A stretch of 64,000 bases of DNA, taken from the NCBI RefSeq assembly GCF_921293095.1, contig NC_060254.1, positions 62,046,069 to 62,110,068 on the forward strand, read 5' to 3'. This DNA comes from Ischnura elegans. Lineage: Eukaryota > Arthropoda > Insecta > Odonata > Coenagrionidae. Below, in pieces: positions 12,325 to 24,800 of the stretch (positions are counted from its first letter, which is position 1; each line of letters opens with the position of its first letter). The notes below the pieces were generated by a model, which saw only the letters and a list, made by a program, of their open reading frames with translations, had not been told where the DNA came from and made no database searches. A program made the translations under genes and the position numbers.

Positions 12325-15300
12325 CTAGATTGAGAACTGAACCTTCGCCCCACTTCAAGAGCCTCAATTCCCTATTTACTCTGCCAATAAGCTCCTGATG
12401 AGTGAATTTTACCACCTGGCAGGGCAAATTCATCTGGATTTAGTCGGAAGATGAAGACTGAAACGCTGATTTGACGCACTACTTCTCAACCACATATTTT
12501 TCGCACGACCAACTCCAGCAAGAATAACGTATTCCTATCACCACAGATCCAACAGTTCCATTCCGCTGTCTTGGGGATCGACCTCAAAGTGGAGAATGAC
12601 CCATGGGAGTATGGAAGGAAAGATCGGCGAGCAATTTCTACCGATTGAAGACTACAACGCGAGTAGTCAAAGTGCAGTTGAGATCGCATTATTTGTCCTA
12701 TACTACAGCACCAATATCCCCATAAGAAAGCCTTTGGGAACGGTTCGAAATACAAAGAAAAATGGGCAAATCCAATCGCTTAAACCTTCCCAAAATCCTA
12801 GACACATAGTGTTTCAAAGCTTTGACGACGTTAGAAACACCTGAAAATTGCTTTTAAAAGGTGCAAAGAGAACTCACGCACTAATAACCCCTAAAATAGG
12901 CAAAGAAAAAGATATCCAATCAAAATTTCGAACCAATACACAATTACTCATTGGAAGAAATGACTCAAGATTGCCATACGCTGTGGTGCATCCAAAACAA
13001 AACCATGATACCAAGAAATACAACAATAAAATGTCAAATAGGTATGGCAATATTTGATCTTGGTTTAAAGCTAGTGTCGTCAGATAATCCGCTAGGCACG
13101 GAAAATAAATCGAATCACCATCATAAAGCCCGCACGCCTAAATAATGTTCTTTTTCAACAAAACTATGGCAAGTAATGCGAGCCTTGCGAGGGTATGAAA
13201 GCTTTATGAGCACATAAAATTTATATGAATGCAGGGCATCGCGACAAAAAAGCCCCGATACATCGCAATGAGCGTCCGCCGCATGTATTCTTTATAATTC
13301 AGTCTCAGACCACGTTTTGATCGCGTATAAAAAAGAAAAGTTACGTCATCCCACGGTTTTAAATCTCAGTTTCCGCCTTTGGCAAGCTCACCCGATGAAA
13401 TAATGCGACCACCAAAACCAACGATGGGCCGTGTAAAAAGGGAATATGTGCATAAAAAATGAAGGCAACCTACCAGCTTTTGGCAAAATGAACAAGGCGG
13501 CGCTGCGCAGCCTCCTCTATCCCCGCAGATTGACGCTAACTCCAAAATATCACGTCATAAACTTGCGAGAAATTCGAACGCTCGGTCTCCGTGGCCCGAG
13601 GACAAACAAGCCCTTCGCGTTCGCCCATTACTCTTGCCACACACAACTTCCGAAAACCACCGCGCCTCGACTGCCGCACCCTCACCCACGCCTTTCCGCA
13701 GATATCTTCCGCTGGAAGAATATGCATTCGCTTACCGTAGGAATTTTATTTAACGTCGCACGGTGGTCTGAGAAGCAACGTTCGCGGTCAAAAATGCATT
13801 CCTTCGAATGGTTAAGTTTAAGTCTTAATTATTCTAATCCTAAAGAAAAACGATTACTTCAATGAGAATTTATAGTGTAGGAATATTAGTCCTAATTTCC
13901 TAGTCCGTTGCATCTAGATCGAAATTACGTATGTCCCTAAAAACCTAACGTATTAGCATGGATCTTGAATAATCAGCAGCCATTATGTATTGCCTACCAC
14001 ACATTATTTTATCGTAACCATACTTAAAACGTGTAAATTTGTAATCAATATTCAAAATTTTCCATCAAGTGGATTGAAAAAATGACCAAATAAAATTTGT
14101 AAGGCACATTAGAATGCATCGATAGATGAAATTAATTTGCTGTAACCCATAAAATACTCATATAAGAATATGTTGAAAGTGCACGTGTAACCCGGTATGC
14201 GGCGCGCAGCAAAACCGTGCCGCTCGCCTGCCAAGTCCAAGAGAAAAGTTTTAGCATCATTGCCATTGTGATCATCATTAAATAACTAACTGGTATTACC
14301 ATTTTAATTTTTTTCATGGAATTATTTCTAATACCCTAAATGATTCCATTATGTGTAGTGACATAAGGTGGCCTGTAAATAGTTGATGCTTTTCTGCTAA
14401 AAGTATAGTGATGCCAATCTAGTTCTTTTGGAATTTCACGCAGGAAATCAAAATAAAAGAACGCGTTGTTATTCTCATTGATAAAAGGCATTAGGAGTGA
14501 CCTATGCATAAAATACACCTAGTTTGCAAAAGTGAACGGAATATTCTAACTAAGCTTGCAATTCCCACACAAAGTTATTACGTTTGGTTTAGAACTTGAG
14601 AAAAACAACATCTGAAAAGACGATTACCCTTACACCTTTACGTTGCTGTGAATAACTCTCTCCTCTACATTGCGTGAATTTTATTTTTGAATTTCCAATT
14701 TTTCAAACATACCATTTTCCTACAGGATCACTTTTGATGCCTTTTACTGTGATACGACACGATTTCACGTAAGAATTACGCATCGTAAAGTAGACAAAAG
14801 GAAACACAACTCCTGGCGCATCCGAATGGTAAGCAAAGCCGAAACCTTCACCCTCGCAACGACGTCCCGGCGCCATCCCTCAGATAAAATCTCACACAAC
14901 GTCGCGACCAGAACGAAATAATTCCCGCCCGACAGCCTCCGCTGATGTCGCACCTTCCTACTCCTTTCCCTCTGGCCGGTGCGCGCATGCAAAACGGCAG
15001 GAATCGAAACGGGAAGAGGAAAGTGTATGAGACGCAGAGGGAGGAGGGAAAGGAGGAAAACGGAGTAGAGGACGACCCTCCATACGCCCACGGAGAGTAT
15101 ATGCGAGACGGTGCACGTGTTCGCCGTTCGATAGAATGAGAAAGCATAGCGCATAGTAGTCCGGATCGCAAAAAGTTGGCCAAAAATCAGATTTTTGTCG
15201 GATTACTTAGAAAATTGCTTCTTAGATTTTTTTGGCATACTTTCCGCAGTTAGTTTTTCGAAAAAAAACATTGTCTTAGAAAATATTGAGGAATAATAAT

Positions 15301-15357
15301 TTATTAACTGGTTAATTATAACGCTGACTGTAGATAAAAACCTTATTTATGATTAAA
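12325..15357. other. No gene recognised; GC patch near the end
   Basis: The stretch is AT-rich with two GC-richer patches (13480-13720 and 14800-15150). The long open frames in those patches overlap on both strands and carry no motifs. No repeat family was recognised. Confidence 0.45.
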
Positions 15358-15959
15358 CTAGCTGACCCGGCGAACTTCGTATCGCCTAACAATCAATGAA
15401 CTTAAAGTTTACTTACACCATTTATAAATCAAGAGCGGCTGTATCGTTTTTAATCATGTTTAATTTATTATAATGAAATAAGGATACAAATTCAATAAAA
15501 CTACGTAAATGAGTACCAAAATTGCTTGTCAGAAGGACATTTTCTTTATTGAATCTATATAGGGTGGATCGGAGCACGTCTAGGCGGATATTTTTCAACA
15601 AATTTTCTTACGTTTTAGCTTAAGAAATTTTGGGCATTGTGGTTTAATAAAGCAGTTCATGAAATAAAAATTATACGCATTCAGTTGTTGGCTATTTGCG
15701 TTATTAGCTGTAAAAAAATATTTTTAGGCCCAAGTCTGTTGCATACACTTGGCCCATTCAGGGGGGAGGTTGACACGACCCCAGACCGACGCTTGACTGA
15801 TGCTCAAAATCGTGCAAGAAGAGCCCCTATGAGGCAGCATTCGCATTAAATGACTTAAGGCGCGCCAGTTTTAGTATATCTGTTTGAAAAAAATGCACTG
15901 CGTAAACGTACTGCATGCGTAAACGCACCACGGTGAGCTCTACACATTCGGGTTTAATT

Positions 15960-17130
15960 TCTTGCGTCAAGCACCTTCTGATAAACTACAGTTTTTGTTT
16001 CGTTATCAGGCGAAAGATGAAGCGGATGAAGCTAAATAAATATAGCGAAGCAAAGCAGTGACGCAGCGAGGGGAGGTTTTGGGGGATAAACCCCCCCCCC
16101 CCCCCAAGAGCTTAGAGAATTTTTTCATGAAAGATTTTGTTATTAATATTAGGGGGACGGATGACTAACAAACAAAACATATTTAACTATTCACACAGAC
16201 GCAAAACCCACTATTTTGAACCATTTATCTTAAAAAATGTCTGGGGGAAGTGCCCCCACACTTCCCGCTTACCTTAGCGAGTTTTCTATACCCTACAGAC
16301 CCGTGGTATTAGCTGCGCCCAAAACCCCCTATCCTAGCTACGCACTTGAAGCGAAGGAAGAAATACAGAGGATGGTTTATCGACTCGTGAACATAGCACG
16401 CTAGATTGACCATGAGAAAATCATGGGTTTTCATTAGCACATGAGCACAAACAACACAAAAACTGAAAGACTGACCATGCGATTTTTTAATCGTTATCAC
16501 GAATGCAACACGAATTGGAAATTGAATACGTTTAATCTCAAAAGGGCATATGAGTTGAGATAATGGAATCTACGGAATAAGGAATTCCTCACCTTTGAAT
16601 TTTCCTTTGAGTGAAGTTGCGTGAATCACATTCATTACCAATTATTTTAATCACCAAACACGTTCCGTTGGATAGCTTTGGTTGGTTTAGGCTTCGAAAG
16701 ATCATGAACACAGAAACTACATTTTTCTGTAAATCGTGCCTTGGTAAGCTAGGTGTGTCCAAGGACTTAAAATATTCAGATAGATAGTTGGTGATTTCGT
16801 CTTCGTTTGTTACACATTTAAAAGATTCGAATTCATGCAGAGTACGAACTATTTGAATTTACCTCGTTTTAGTCATCCGCATCTTCGTTCTTGCTCGCTA
16901 AATCAACCATCTTTGATTCTTTTGGTGATCAATCATATTCTGGAACTCTTTGTTGATGAGCTCACTGAAACTAATTTGCAATCATTCCAAGGAAATGAGT
17001 TAAAACTACTCGATTCCTCGACAGGAACACGGACATTACCGTTTGTCAACAATTGCTTGGAGATTTGTTTACAAACACGGTAGTGAAGTGTCAACTCGAA
17101 CTTGGCCACGGCTGGGCTTACAATTAGCTC
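15960..17130 (-). pseudogene. Helitron helicase C-terminal remnant
   Basis: The minus-strand translation, across several frame changes and stops, follows the C-terminal part of Helitron SF1 helicases. From high to low coordinate I read KQISKQLLTNGNVRVP, then RWLI with KNEDADD, then EYFKSLDTPSLPRHDLQKNV, then SLNQPKLSNGTCLVIK, then MITIKKSHGQSFSFC. The last corresponds to the conserved TINKxQGQ box. After it comes a HGQLYVA-like segment decayed to FLMVNLACYVHESI. A 293-bp hAT MITE then interrupts the gene, and the frame resumes beyond it with ETKTVVYQKVLDARN, matching the usual helicase end. The Rep nickase and helicase motifs I-III are missing. It is a non-functional fragment. Confidence 0.75.
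16056..16348. mobile_element. hAT-type MITE inside the Helitron helicase
   Basis: A 293-bp unit has ends CAGTGACGCAGC and its imperfect complement GCTACGCACTTG. It is flanked by the 8-bp duplication AAGCAAAG / AAGCGAAG, with one mismatch. The ends resemble the CAGYGGCGTAGC termini of the element at 63389. No coding capacity. Inside the left end is a C15 run (16091-16105). The insertion splits the helicase reading frame, so it is younger than the Helitron copy. Confidence 0.7.
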
Positions 17131-17699
17131 GAATTAAATTTTTTAAATGTAATTTCAATTTAATTAATATTTGGAATATATTTAGTAATTAAAATGTTAT
17201 ATTGTTACTAAATTCAGTTATTAAAGTGGTAAAAGCAAAACAAATTATTTAATTTGTAGTTTTGACCGACTTATCAATTGTTGTGTTACTATAACTCCTA
17301 AAAGCATGTCCATAGGAAAGAGATGAATTTTTTTTGTGAAATTATCCTTTTTTTCATAGCCTATATGTTAACCCCGCCTGAGACGAATCCAAAGAACCAA
17401 ATCTCATTGAAATCGGTGCAGCCGTTCTCGAGTTATAAGTGTTCTAACTAACACGATTTTCGACTTTCTTTTATATATATAGATATGAAATAAAATGGGG
17501 TTCCAAACAAAGTATGAATGGATGACATTAAAAATTACTAGGTAACCAAAAAAGGCTAAAAGTAAGGTTGTCGGGAGCACGGATTTACGTCGTAGAGATA
17601 CGATCTTCAGGCTTCTTGAAGTACAAATGTTGCCGCCGCGGCGCTGCTCCATCACCAATGACAAGGAAGGTACCTAAGAGCTACAGCGAAGTGTACTAG

Positions 17700-18065
17700 A
17701 AAATTATTTATTATTATTATCAAAGTATTCTATCAATTCAGGCTGGTTTGCAAGGAGTATTTAAGAGTTGATGCCCTGAATTTATGAGGGTTTAACCTCG
17801 TAGAACTCCATTATAAGTAAGGAAATAGATGCTTGATAATTTTTGGCTTAAAAATGATACAGTGTATCTAAAAGAGTCGACGAATAAAGGTTAAGCTATA
17901 GAAAGTAAAGTTTGTTACTTTTCCTAAATTATTTAAGAAGTACTTTGGCTTTCTCCCCTCCCATCCTATGCTTCTCTATTTAAATAATAATAAGGCCTAC
18001 TCCCTTTCATTCTATCAAACAATACTACTCTCTTCCTTCCACTCCCACGTCGAAGGCAATATTTA
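17700..18065 (-). mobile_element. LINE 3'-end remnant
   Basis: This segment shares ordered blocks with 26040-26400: ATTATTATCAAAGTATTC, GGAGTA.T.AAGA, and AAGGCCTACTCCCTTTCA. The latter copy still encodes part of a LINE C-terminal region on the minus strand. Here no frame survives. Confidence 0.45.
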
Positions 18066-18234
18066 TGCTCAGGCGGAGTCATAACCATCAGAGAAAAAAT
18101 GACACCAGAAATAATAAACACTAGTATCTTAAGACAGAAAACAACCAAACTATTCAACAACTAATATCACTACGTATAACAATTTTTCTACGTAGGGTAG
18201 AGAAAGGCAGGCTGAGAGCTGACCTATAAGCATC

Positions 18235-18668
18235 AATCACACGATCATTTTTTTCATTTTCGAGTGCTCACTCCAGCGACCACGGTAGTCATCACTCTGA
18301 AATGATCGTCGCCGATGATTCTTTGATTGTTTTCCCCGATAGCTCCAGTGATGAGGATTCCCATCACTTTTTTTCATCACTCGGCACGTTGCTTTTTCGG
18401 TCGCTGAAATCGTCACTGAAACCGCAAATCAGCCAATCAGAACGCATGACCGTATAGAGCGATTGTAGCACAACGTTCGACAATCGTGAAAACGACATAG
18501 GTAAACATGAACGACTAGCTGTGAGAACGCCGAAAAGTCACCAAAGTAATGATGGAAATAATGACAGCGTGATTCAAAATAGTGACGTATCTAGCGATTA
18601 TTTTTCCGGTCCAGAAAACGATCTCTAAAGCGAGCACTAGGGAGGGACGAAAAAATGATCGTGTGATT
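18235..18668. mobile_element. MITE with terminal inverted repeats
   Basis: The ends are AATCACACGATCATTTTTT and its near-perfect complement, followed by an inner inverted GAGTGCTC / GAGCACT pair. The interior is about 430 bp, GC-moderate and non-coding. A target-site duplication is not obvious, so the superfamily stays open. Confidence 0.65.
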
Positions 18669-19101
18669 CAGGCTTTAAATGAAAAAGACACACCAACCGG
18701 AAGGTAGGTGCGATTTTGGCCTGACGCGCGTGCTCAGGACATCACCCGATAAAGTGATCATATCTCAGCGGGAGGGACGAGCGAGAATCATTGGAGAAAA
18801 CTTGGCGAGAATACGTCGAGAAAAAAGAGGAACGATTCTGCGGGGGAAGAAAATTGAAATGAGGCGAAATTGGGATCATCATGGCTCATTTTATATTCCG
18901 ACCAGAAAGATGAAAAAGAAGAAGGAAAAAGAACATATAGAGGGTGGAGAGAAGGCTTGAGCGATGGGGAAAGTTTCCATTGGGAGAGGAGGAGGAAAAA
19001 AAAAGGAAAAACGTTATGCGGAAGGAATGGAAAAAATTAAAGTGGACGGGAGATAGATGTGACACAGGGGAAAGGTAGGGTGCTTTATATGTATAAATAT
19101 A
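18669..19101. other. Purine-rich stretch, no gene recognised
   Basis: The plus strand is strongly G+A-rich and has an open frame at 18679-18960 with no motifs. The encoded peptide is dominated by K, R and E, as expected from composition alone. Confidence 0.4.
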
Positions 19102-19632
19102 CTAGTAGGCCACCCGGCGTTGCTCTGGAAGGATAGTACCCAGAGAAGGGGAAACTTAGAATTCATGGTCATATTAATCTCTCAATGGGAAAATATGAAA
19201 GAACGGAAGAAGAAATAGGATTTGTCGGAATGCACGGTTAATAGGACAGCAAGGTTAATCGCGGGAAATTTACCTGTGAACAGTGAAGTTGCGGGAAAAG
19301 GAAGTATAGAAACTAGAAGTCGCCAAATCGACCCTCACTTCGCACGCAGGGCGCACAAAGATATACAAAAAGGGCTGAGTGAATGGGGATGTTATCGGAA
19401 GGTAGGAGAGTAAGCAGAGGATGGGTACTTGGTGGTGCTGAGCGCACTTGCAGGGTTCGGTAAAGAGAAAATTATGCAAAAGACGAGTCGGAGGCAACCA
19501 AAAGTAGAACTAATGGGTTTGGGAGCATGAGATGAACCTATACACTAACTTTGGCCGCAATCCATGCACCCGTATGGAAACGCATAGCGGACAGACAAAC
19601 AGATATCCTATTTTATATATGTATATAGAGGA
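19102..19632 (-). mobile_element. Short non-autonomous Helitron
   Basis: On the minus strand it starts TCCTCTATATACATATATAA and ends AACGCCGGGTGGCCTACTAG. It sits between host A and T like the element at 15358-17483. A weak GCC/GGC hairpin precedes the terminal CTAG. The 531-bp interior has no helicase or Rep trace. Beginning and end resemble, but are not identical to, the larger copy, so it is a separate family. Confidence 0.65.
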
Positions 19633-20919
19633 TAGGTACCTAGATTTATAGTGCCCTATCTTGTCATCTACAGAAGAAATAGGGGATGCTTATTTCCATG
19701 AAAATTTTGTAAAATCATGAAAAAAATTGAAACATTGAAATTTTTTATTTTGATTTTGATGAACAGGTTTCGGAGGAACTATAAGGAACGACCTAAGTAA
19801 AGAAGTGAGATGAGATGCGTGAGCATAAGTTTGGAAGTAAAAGAAAAGTTGGGAGAGAGAGAGAGAGGACTTTATGGAGATGGAAAGAGAAACGAAGAAT
19901 AATGAAGAGGAAGGAAGATACTTGAGGGAGGGACTGAGGTAGGCTCTAGGAAAAGGATGGGGACACTTCCATCTCCACAACGGCTATCATTTTTCTTGGT
20001 CGAACGGGGCCCTACTCGAGGGATCCCTCCCACATCCCAACGACGCATGCCTACGCAGCCTCCCCAGCTCAAAGCCTTCCCATCATGCCTCTCGCAACAG
20101 TCCAATGCGACCGCGGATGGACCGCCACCCTCGCTATCCATCTCGACGGTCCCCGCTCCCCCCAGCCTATTAGTCAACTCAAGAGTGAGCCACGATACGC
20201 TTTGAACGATAGCTCCTTTGTCCCGACGCGCACTTGATGTATTCGGGCACGTGAGTTGATTCGCGAAGGCCCCGCGTGGAGGTGAACGCAGAATGGGAAA
20301 GATTGAGGTTATGAAAGAAGTTCTTGAGGGTTCCTGTTTTTATACTGGGTCTCCCTAGAAGGAAGTTCCCTCAAAGAAGGTTTTCACCTTGTCGATTTTA
20401 ACAATGCCAAGAAAGTATTCAGAATGTCTTTAGAGACTTAACGATAAACTCGCTTTCGTTGCCTTAGGGGCATTGCCAATTCTTACCATTTTTTTCTGCC
20501 GTTTGTTCCTTATGGATTGTTTTTGTCAGTAATATTTAACCTACTAAAAACTTAAATATTTTAACCCCAGGAATGTCAAACAGTTCTTGGCTTCCAGACT
20601 TTCTAACTGTGCCAAAATTTAGACTAATGGCTGCCACGATAACTTTGGTGCCATTAACAAGCTTATCTACGATGTTCAAATTCCCATTTACCATCAACAA
20701 TCTGACCCCATGAAGTAGAGGCAATTGGGCACACTGAAATTGAAAGAAATTATATGTTTTCGACAATGTTTCCTAGGGTTTCAGACGATTTTAGAGGGGA
20801 TCGATTATATGACTTTTCCTAGTACTTGTTACGCTCACTACAAAAAATATTTGTGTGAACCAGTCAGGTAGACAGTGGTCGAAAGTGGGGTTTAAACTAC
20901 ATAAATGATAAATATAGAG
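19633..20919. other. No gene recognised; GC-rich patch
   Basis: A (GA)n run lies at 19853-19868. A GC-rich patch follows at 19900-20290 with overlapping open frames on both strands and no recognisable domain. After 20300 the sequence returns to AT-rich background. Confidence 0.45.
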
Positions 20920-21245
20920 CGACGTCATGACTTAATCGAGCGCTGGGCTACGGGACACTGAGTCTCCCGTTCAAATTTGAATGAAGCCGCAGTCATAAAA
21001 TCCGCTCACAACCGCAAGTAAAGGCATCAACCCAAACGGGTTGAATTTTTTACAACATAGGCGAAGTATTTGGTGACGTCTAACACCACCAATAGAAGCC
21101 ATTGAATTAAATAGCACTGAAATAGGATTAAAACTCCATATAGCGAAGGAACAAAAGGCTTAACACACACAGTAATTCAACCCGAAGGTACAAAGGTGAT
21201 GATCCAGATCATCCTACACTCAGCCTTAGGCGTATGAAATACATA
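20920..21245 (+). mobile_element. Probable tRNA-derived SINE
   Basis: GACTTAATCGAGCGCTGGGC (A-box-like) and CCCGTTCAAATTTGAATG (B-box-like) have tRNA-like spacing. The following body is not coding and ends near a small hairpin (CAGCCTTAGG..TTTAGGCTGG). No second copy was seen in this window, so the call rests on the promoter boxes. Confidence 0.45.
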
Positions 21246-24200
21246 CATTTAGGCTGGGGGCTCCTTTGTGTGCGATTTTCATGTTGTTATTATTATTATT
21301 ATTATATCAATAATGTTACAAGTATGGAATTGGCCGGGTGGTAACATAGATAAACATGGTACGGGCATTATAGATATTTGCCCTGGTTAACAACACCCTA
21401 CAATTAAATGATTAATTCAACCTCCTTCAACCTACTCTAAAATATTTTTATATTTTTAGCCTGGGTTCGAAAAGCATTGCTGCAAGATCGTTCCAGTCAA
21501 CATATTGTTCTATTTAGGTTGGAAAACTTCTTCACGTTAGCCCTTTGTCACCCGCAATTTATCTTAAATTGGCGACCACTCTTTCCAACAAAGTTTGGCT
21601 TTCATGCCATACTCTCACATTAGGAAGACAGGGAAATATAAAAATACTCAAATTTCGCCCTAGATAAATTCAAGTCACTAAGAAGCAAGGTAATAAGATA
21701 TGAACTTATACAAACACAATGCACAAAATTATAATTTTATTCAAGGTAAATTCAAACTAAAACAATAAAGTCGGCAAAACAATATTAGGAAAAAGGTAGA
21801 CTTCTCAAAGAAAAAGACAAAAATGACAGGTAAAGCATAAATCCGTTTTTAGTAAAGCACTTTGTCAAGCTATTATTACGGCACCTATGGAGATCGAAGC
21901 GACGAGGCAGTCGATAGGTAGGGGCCTACAGATGAGACGATCATGGTGTTATGTTTGCCATATAGAGGTCCTTTGAATCGGATCATTGCTCGGGGAGCTG
22001 TTCGGTGAGTGATTGAGGCCTCACATTTGTAAGGGATGCCAGATAGCGGAAACCAAAGCGTGACCATCAAGCCTATAAGGGCGCCGCGATAACAGCATAT
22101 CATCATTGCTGAAGAGCAGGGCTCATATCGGTTGAGGGAAGAGACCCACTACGAATGTGCAGTAACGAGGACCATAAAATCACATCGTCATCGTTAAGTT
22201 CGATGGACATTGGGCAATTATAGGCTTCAAATATTACACACTACATGTGCAAACTGAAAGATAGAGTTAAGAAAAATGTACATCCCAGGGCCTTTACCTA
22301 ATTTGAGACGTCAGGTGACCTGAACGCTGATAATGTTTAACAGGACCCCATTATTCTTTATCTATCTCAATCTGCTTGTCAATTTTTAACCTCTATCACA
22401 CCTTTATTATATTAAGATAATTAAAAAGCTAATTACATAATTTGTATATTGCATACTGGATTACTTCACTAGCCCGAAGCTATTGCCACGCTAAACGCGC
22501 AAGTTTAAATAACTACGTCTCTGTACCAATTTACAATGATTACCAATAAAATAATAATAAGTCCTACAACAAGTCGATCCTAAACCGGTTGGAAAACCGA
22601 GACGAATAATATAAGTCATTCGCTGGGAAAACTCACGATTCTTCATCGAGGAAAAAATAACATTTTCACCCAATAGCTGAATTCATAAAGTCAGAATCAG
22701 ATTCGCCTCAAGATCACAAAGGTTGAAGTATACATGCATAAGACAGTCTTTGCATCGCATAGAAACAGTCTTAACGAAAATTTACCTTTATATCACCGTC
22801 GTCGGCAACAGAAGTGTGATAGACGAAAGCATTTTATTGTTGTCACATATCCTTTGGGTCTAAGCAGCCACGACCGAAGACTGTTATGCACATCCAAGCG
22901 AGGGCAACACGCTCCCTCGTCAACAGAAGAACCCTTCCGCCATAAAGCAGAAAAAAAGCATCCACTACTCACAATGTATTCCCAGGAGGCTCATCAACAG
23001 CAGCTGTAAAGCATTTCCGGCAAAGGGGCGAGGACAGCGGAGTATAATATATCACAGGCATTAACATGACACAAGCGCAAATGACAAAATAAGACGGTTG
23101 CATGTAGTAGGTGCGCAAGATTTGTTATCGTCAAAACGCATTACTTGGCTCGAGCGTAAGGGGTGAGCGACGACTATGCTAAACATAACATTAAAAATTA
23201 AATATGAAATATGAATTGCTGAAAAAAAATAGTTCCGTCAACACCATATAAATTACACCAAATAACCCCATGCAAATGGAAAGCCCATGAAATGAGCAAG
23301 AAACAATGTATCTCGCTCTCTCATCGTTGACATTAAACTGACTTGTTCGGCGACGCAAGCAGTACATGAGTACTCCTCACACACAGCAAGGCACTCTGCT
23401 ACAGAATACACAGAAGTAAACTTAATCACACCCACGTTCTATGAACCACTGTGACAGAGCCACTGCAACAGAGGGGCCCCAATCATGCATTCAAAAATGA
23501 AATTATAGATACATGGTCCTACTCAATGCAGAGCAAAACTAAACTTACTGCGCAAAGTAAATCACAGCCTAAATATTAAGAATGTTGTCAAATCCACATC
23601 CTTGTTTATTTGTTATCCTGTAATTATTTTTTTAATACAAACATATTTATTTCCTTGCTGCTATATTTACTTTTGTTATGTATCAACAGCTATTTCTATT
23701 TATTTTCCTTTTTGGGGCTTTGCATATTGTAGCTTTTTGGTGAGCCAATCATTGCATATTGTACTTTGCTCCAAGATTAATAGGATTATAGATAATAAAG
23801 ATATATTCTATTATATAAACTACCAGAGAGGCGTAGATTTACAAACACTGGAGCATAGGCAAAATAAGAGTATATTTGGATTAAATACGGCTATACAAAT
23901 TCATATATTGTTTTCCTGATAAGTTGCGAGTCACCAGCAATTGGTGAGCTGGTTTTCAATGGACAAAATCAACCTTAAACTCGAAAATCAAGAGTAAAAA
24001 TAATCCTACATTAAGGTTTAGTCACCTAAATAATGATCTACGAACGTGCAGTAGTAATACAATATGTATTGCAGAAATACCGGTAATTTTCGCTAAATTT
24101 TCAATTTTAAATTCCAATTTTAAAATGATAGACAATTTAAGTACCAGTGACAAACCAGAGAGCGACAATTAACGCACTATAGATCGAACAAAAAAAAAAG

Positions 24201-24544
24201 GTGAGCTCGGGAACGTAGAATGAGCATACAAAGTCCTCCTGATACAAGCTCACCTTTCAGCTTACATCTACCGGATACTAAAACCTGAACGCCTTGAAGA
24301 TGTTCTTATTCTTAATTTTGATTCAAGACAGTGATTTTACTGAGGATTCCAGGGGCGAGTTGTGGGTCGAGCGACGGAATGAGGAAGTCGGCTATGCACT
24401 ATTCCAGGGGTGGCCACGCAGGTCAAAAGCATATTTTTCCGGCTCCCACTGATTCCTCCTCATGGCCTACAGGCATAGTAACCGCAACTTTCTCTCGTCT
24501 GATAAAGGAAGAAATACTTTTGCGGGCTAAATATAAGTTGTACT
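21246..24544. other. No gene recognised
   Basis: It begins with a short TTA microsatellite at 21284-21304. The rest is AT-rich with scattered short open frames (for example 22734-23009 and 23602-23919) that have no family resemblance I can name. Confidence 0.45.
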
Positions 24545-24800
24545 TTGACCTCCAGGAATCAAACGATATTAATATAGAATCTACTCATGACTGAACGCTG
24601 CCGAAAATGCGAATTCATCGTCCACCATTTAAACGACATCGAAGAAAACAATAATCATCACAGTCATTAGCATTCTCCTAGAATATACAGAAAAGTAATA
24701 AACTCTACACACTTGGTTGAATTTTGCTTCAATTACGTTACTAAATGAGCAGAATCGTCATCATTGACATAAGACTTTGTATGCTTCAGGTTCAACACAT
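24545..24800 (-). repeat. Dispersed repeat, copy 2 of the 9005 family
   Basis: It aligns with 9005-9305 over about 255 bases in the same orientation. The part that is open on the minus strand in the first copy has tandem TGA stops here, and the donor GTAAGT is replaced by GTGTGT. Confidence 0.6.

Larger units (their letters stand above)
15358..17483 (-). mobile_element. Truncated Helitron with nested hAT insertion
   Basis: The element reads on the minus strand from 5' TCTATATATATAA (17483) to 3' GCCGGGTCAGCTAG (15358). It sits exactly between host A and T, as Helitrons do. Just before the 3' CTAG is a hairpin with stem GGCGA/TCGCC. The interior carries a decayed Helitron helicase C-terminus (about 16000-17130). 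Total span is 2126 bases, of which about 300 belong to a nested hAT MITE. Autonomous animal Helitrons are usually several kilobases with a Rep domain, which is absent here, so this is an internally deleted, immobile copy. Confidence 0.8.

Noticed and set aside
12380..12420. Hammerhead core at CTCCTGATGAGTGA
   Set aside because: The CTGATGA box is present, but no GAAA box or stem II follows.
13446..13865. 139-codon open frame
   Set aside because: It crosses a GC patch with no family resemblance, and frames on the opposite strand are equally open.
15358..17483. RTE-type LINE, suggested by the CCGGCGAACTTCGT and ATATATATAGAT ends
   Set aside because: Read on the minus strand these are Helitron 5' TC and 3' hairpin-CTAG termini at an A|T site, and the interior translates as Helitron helicase.
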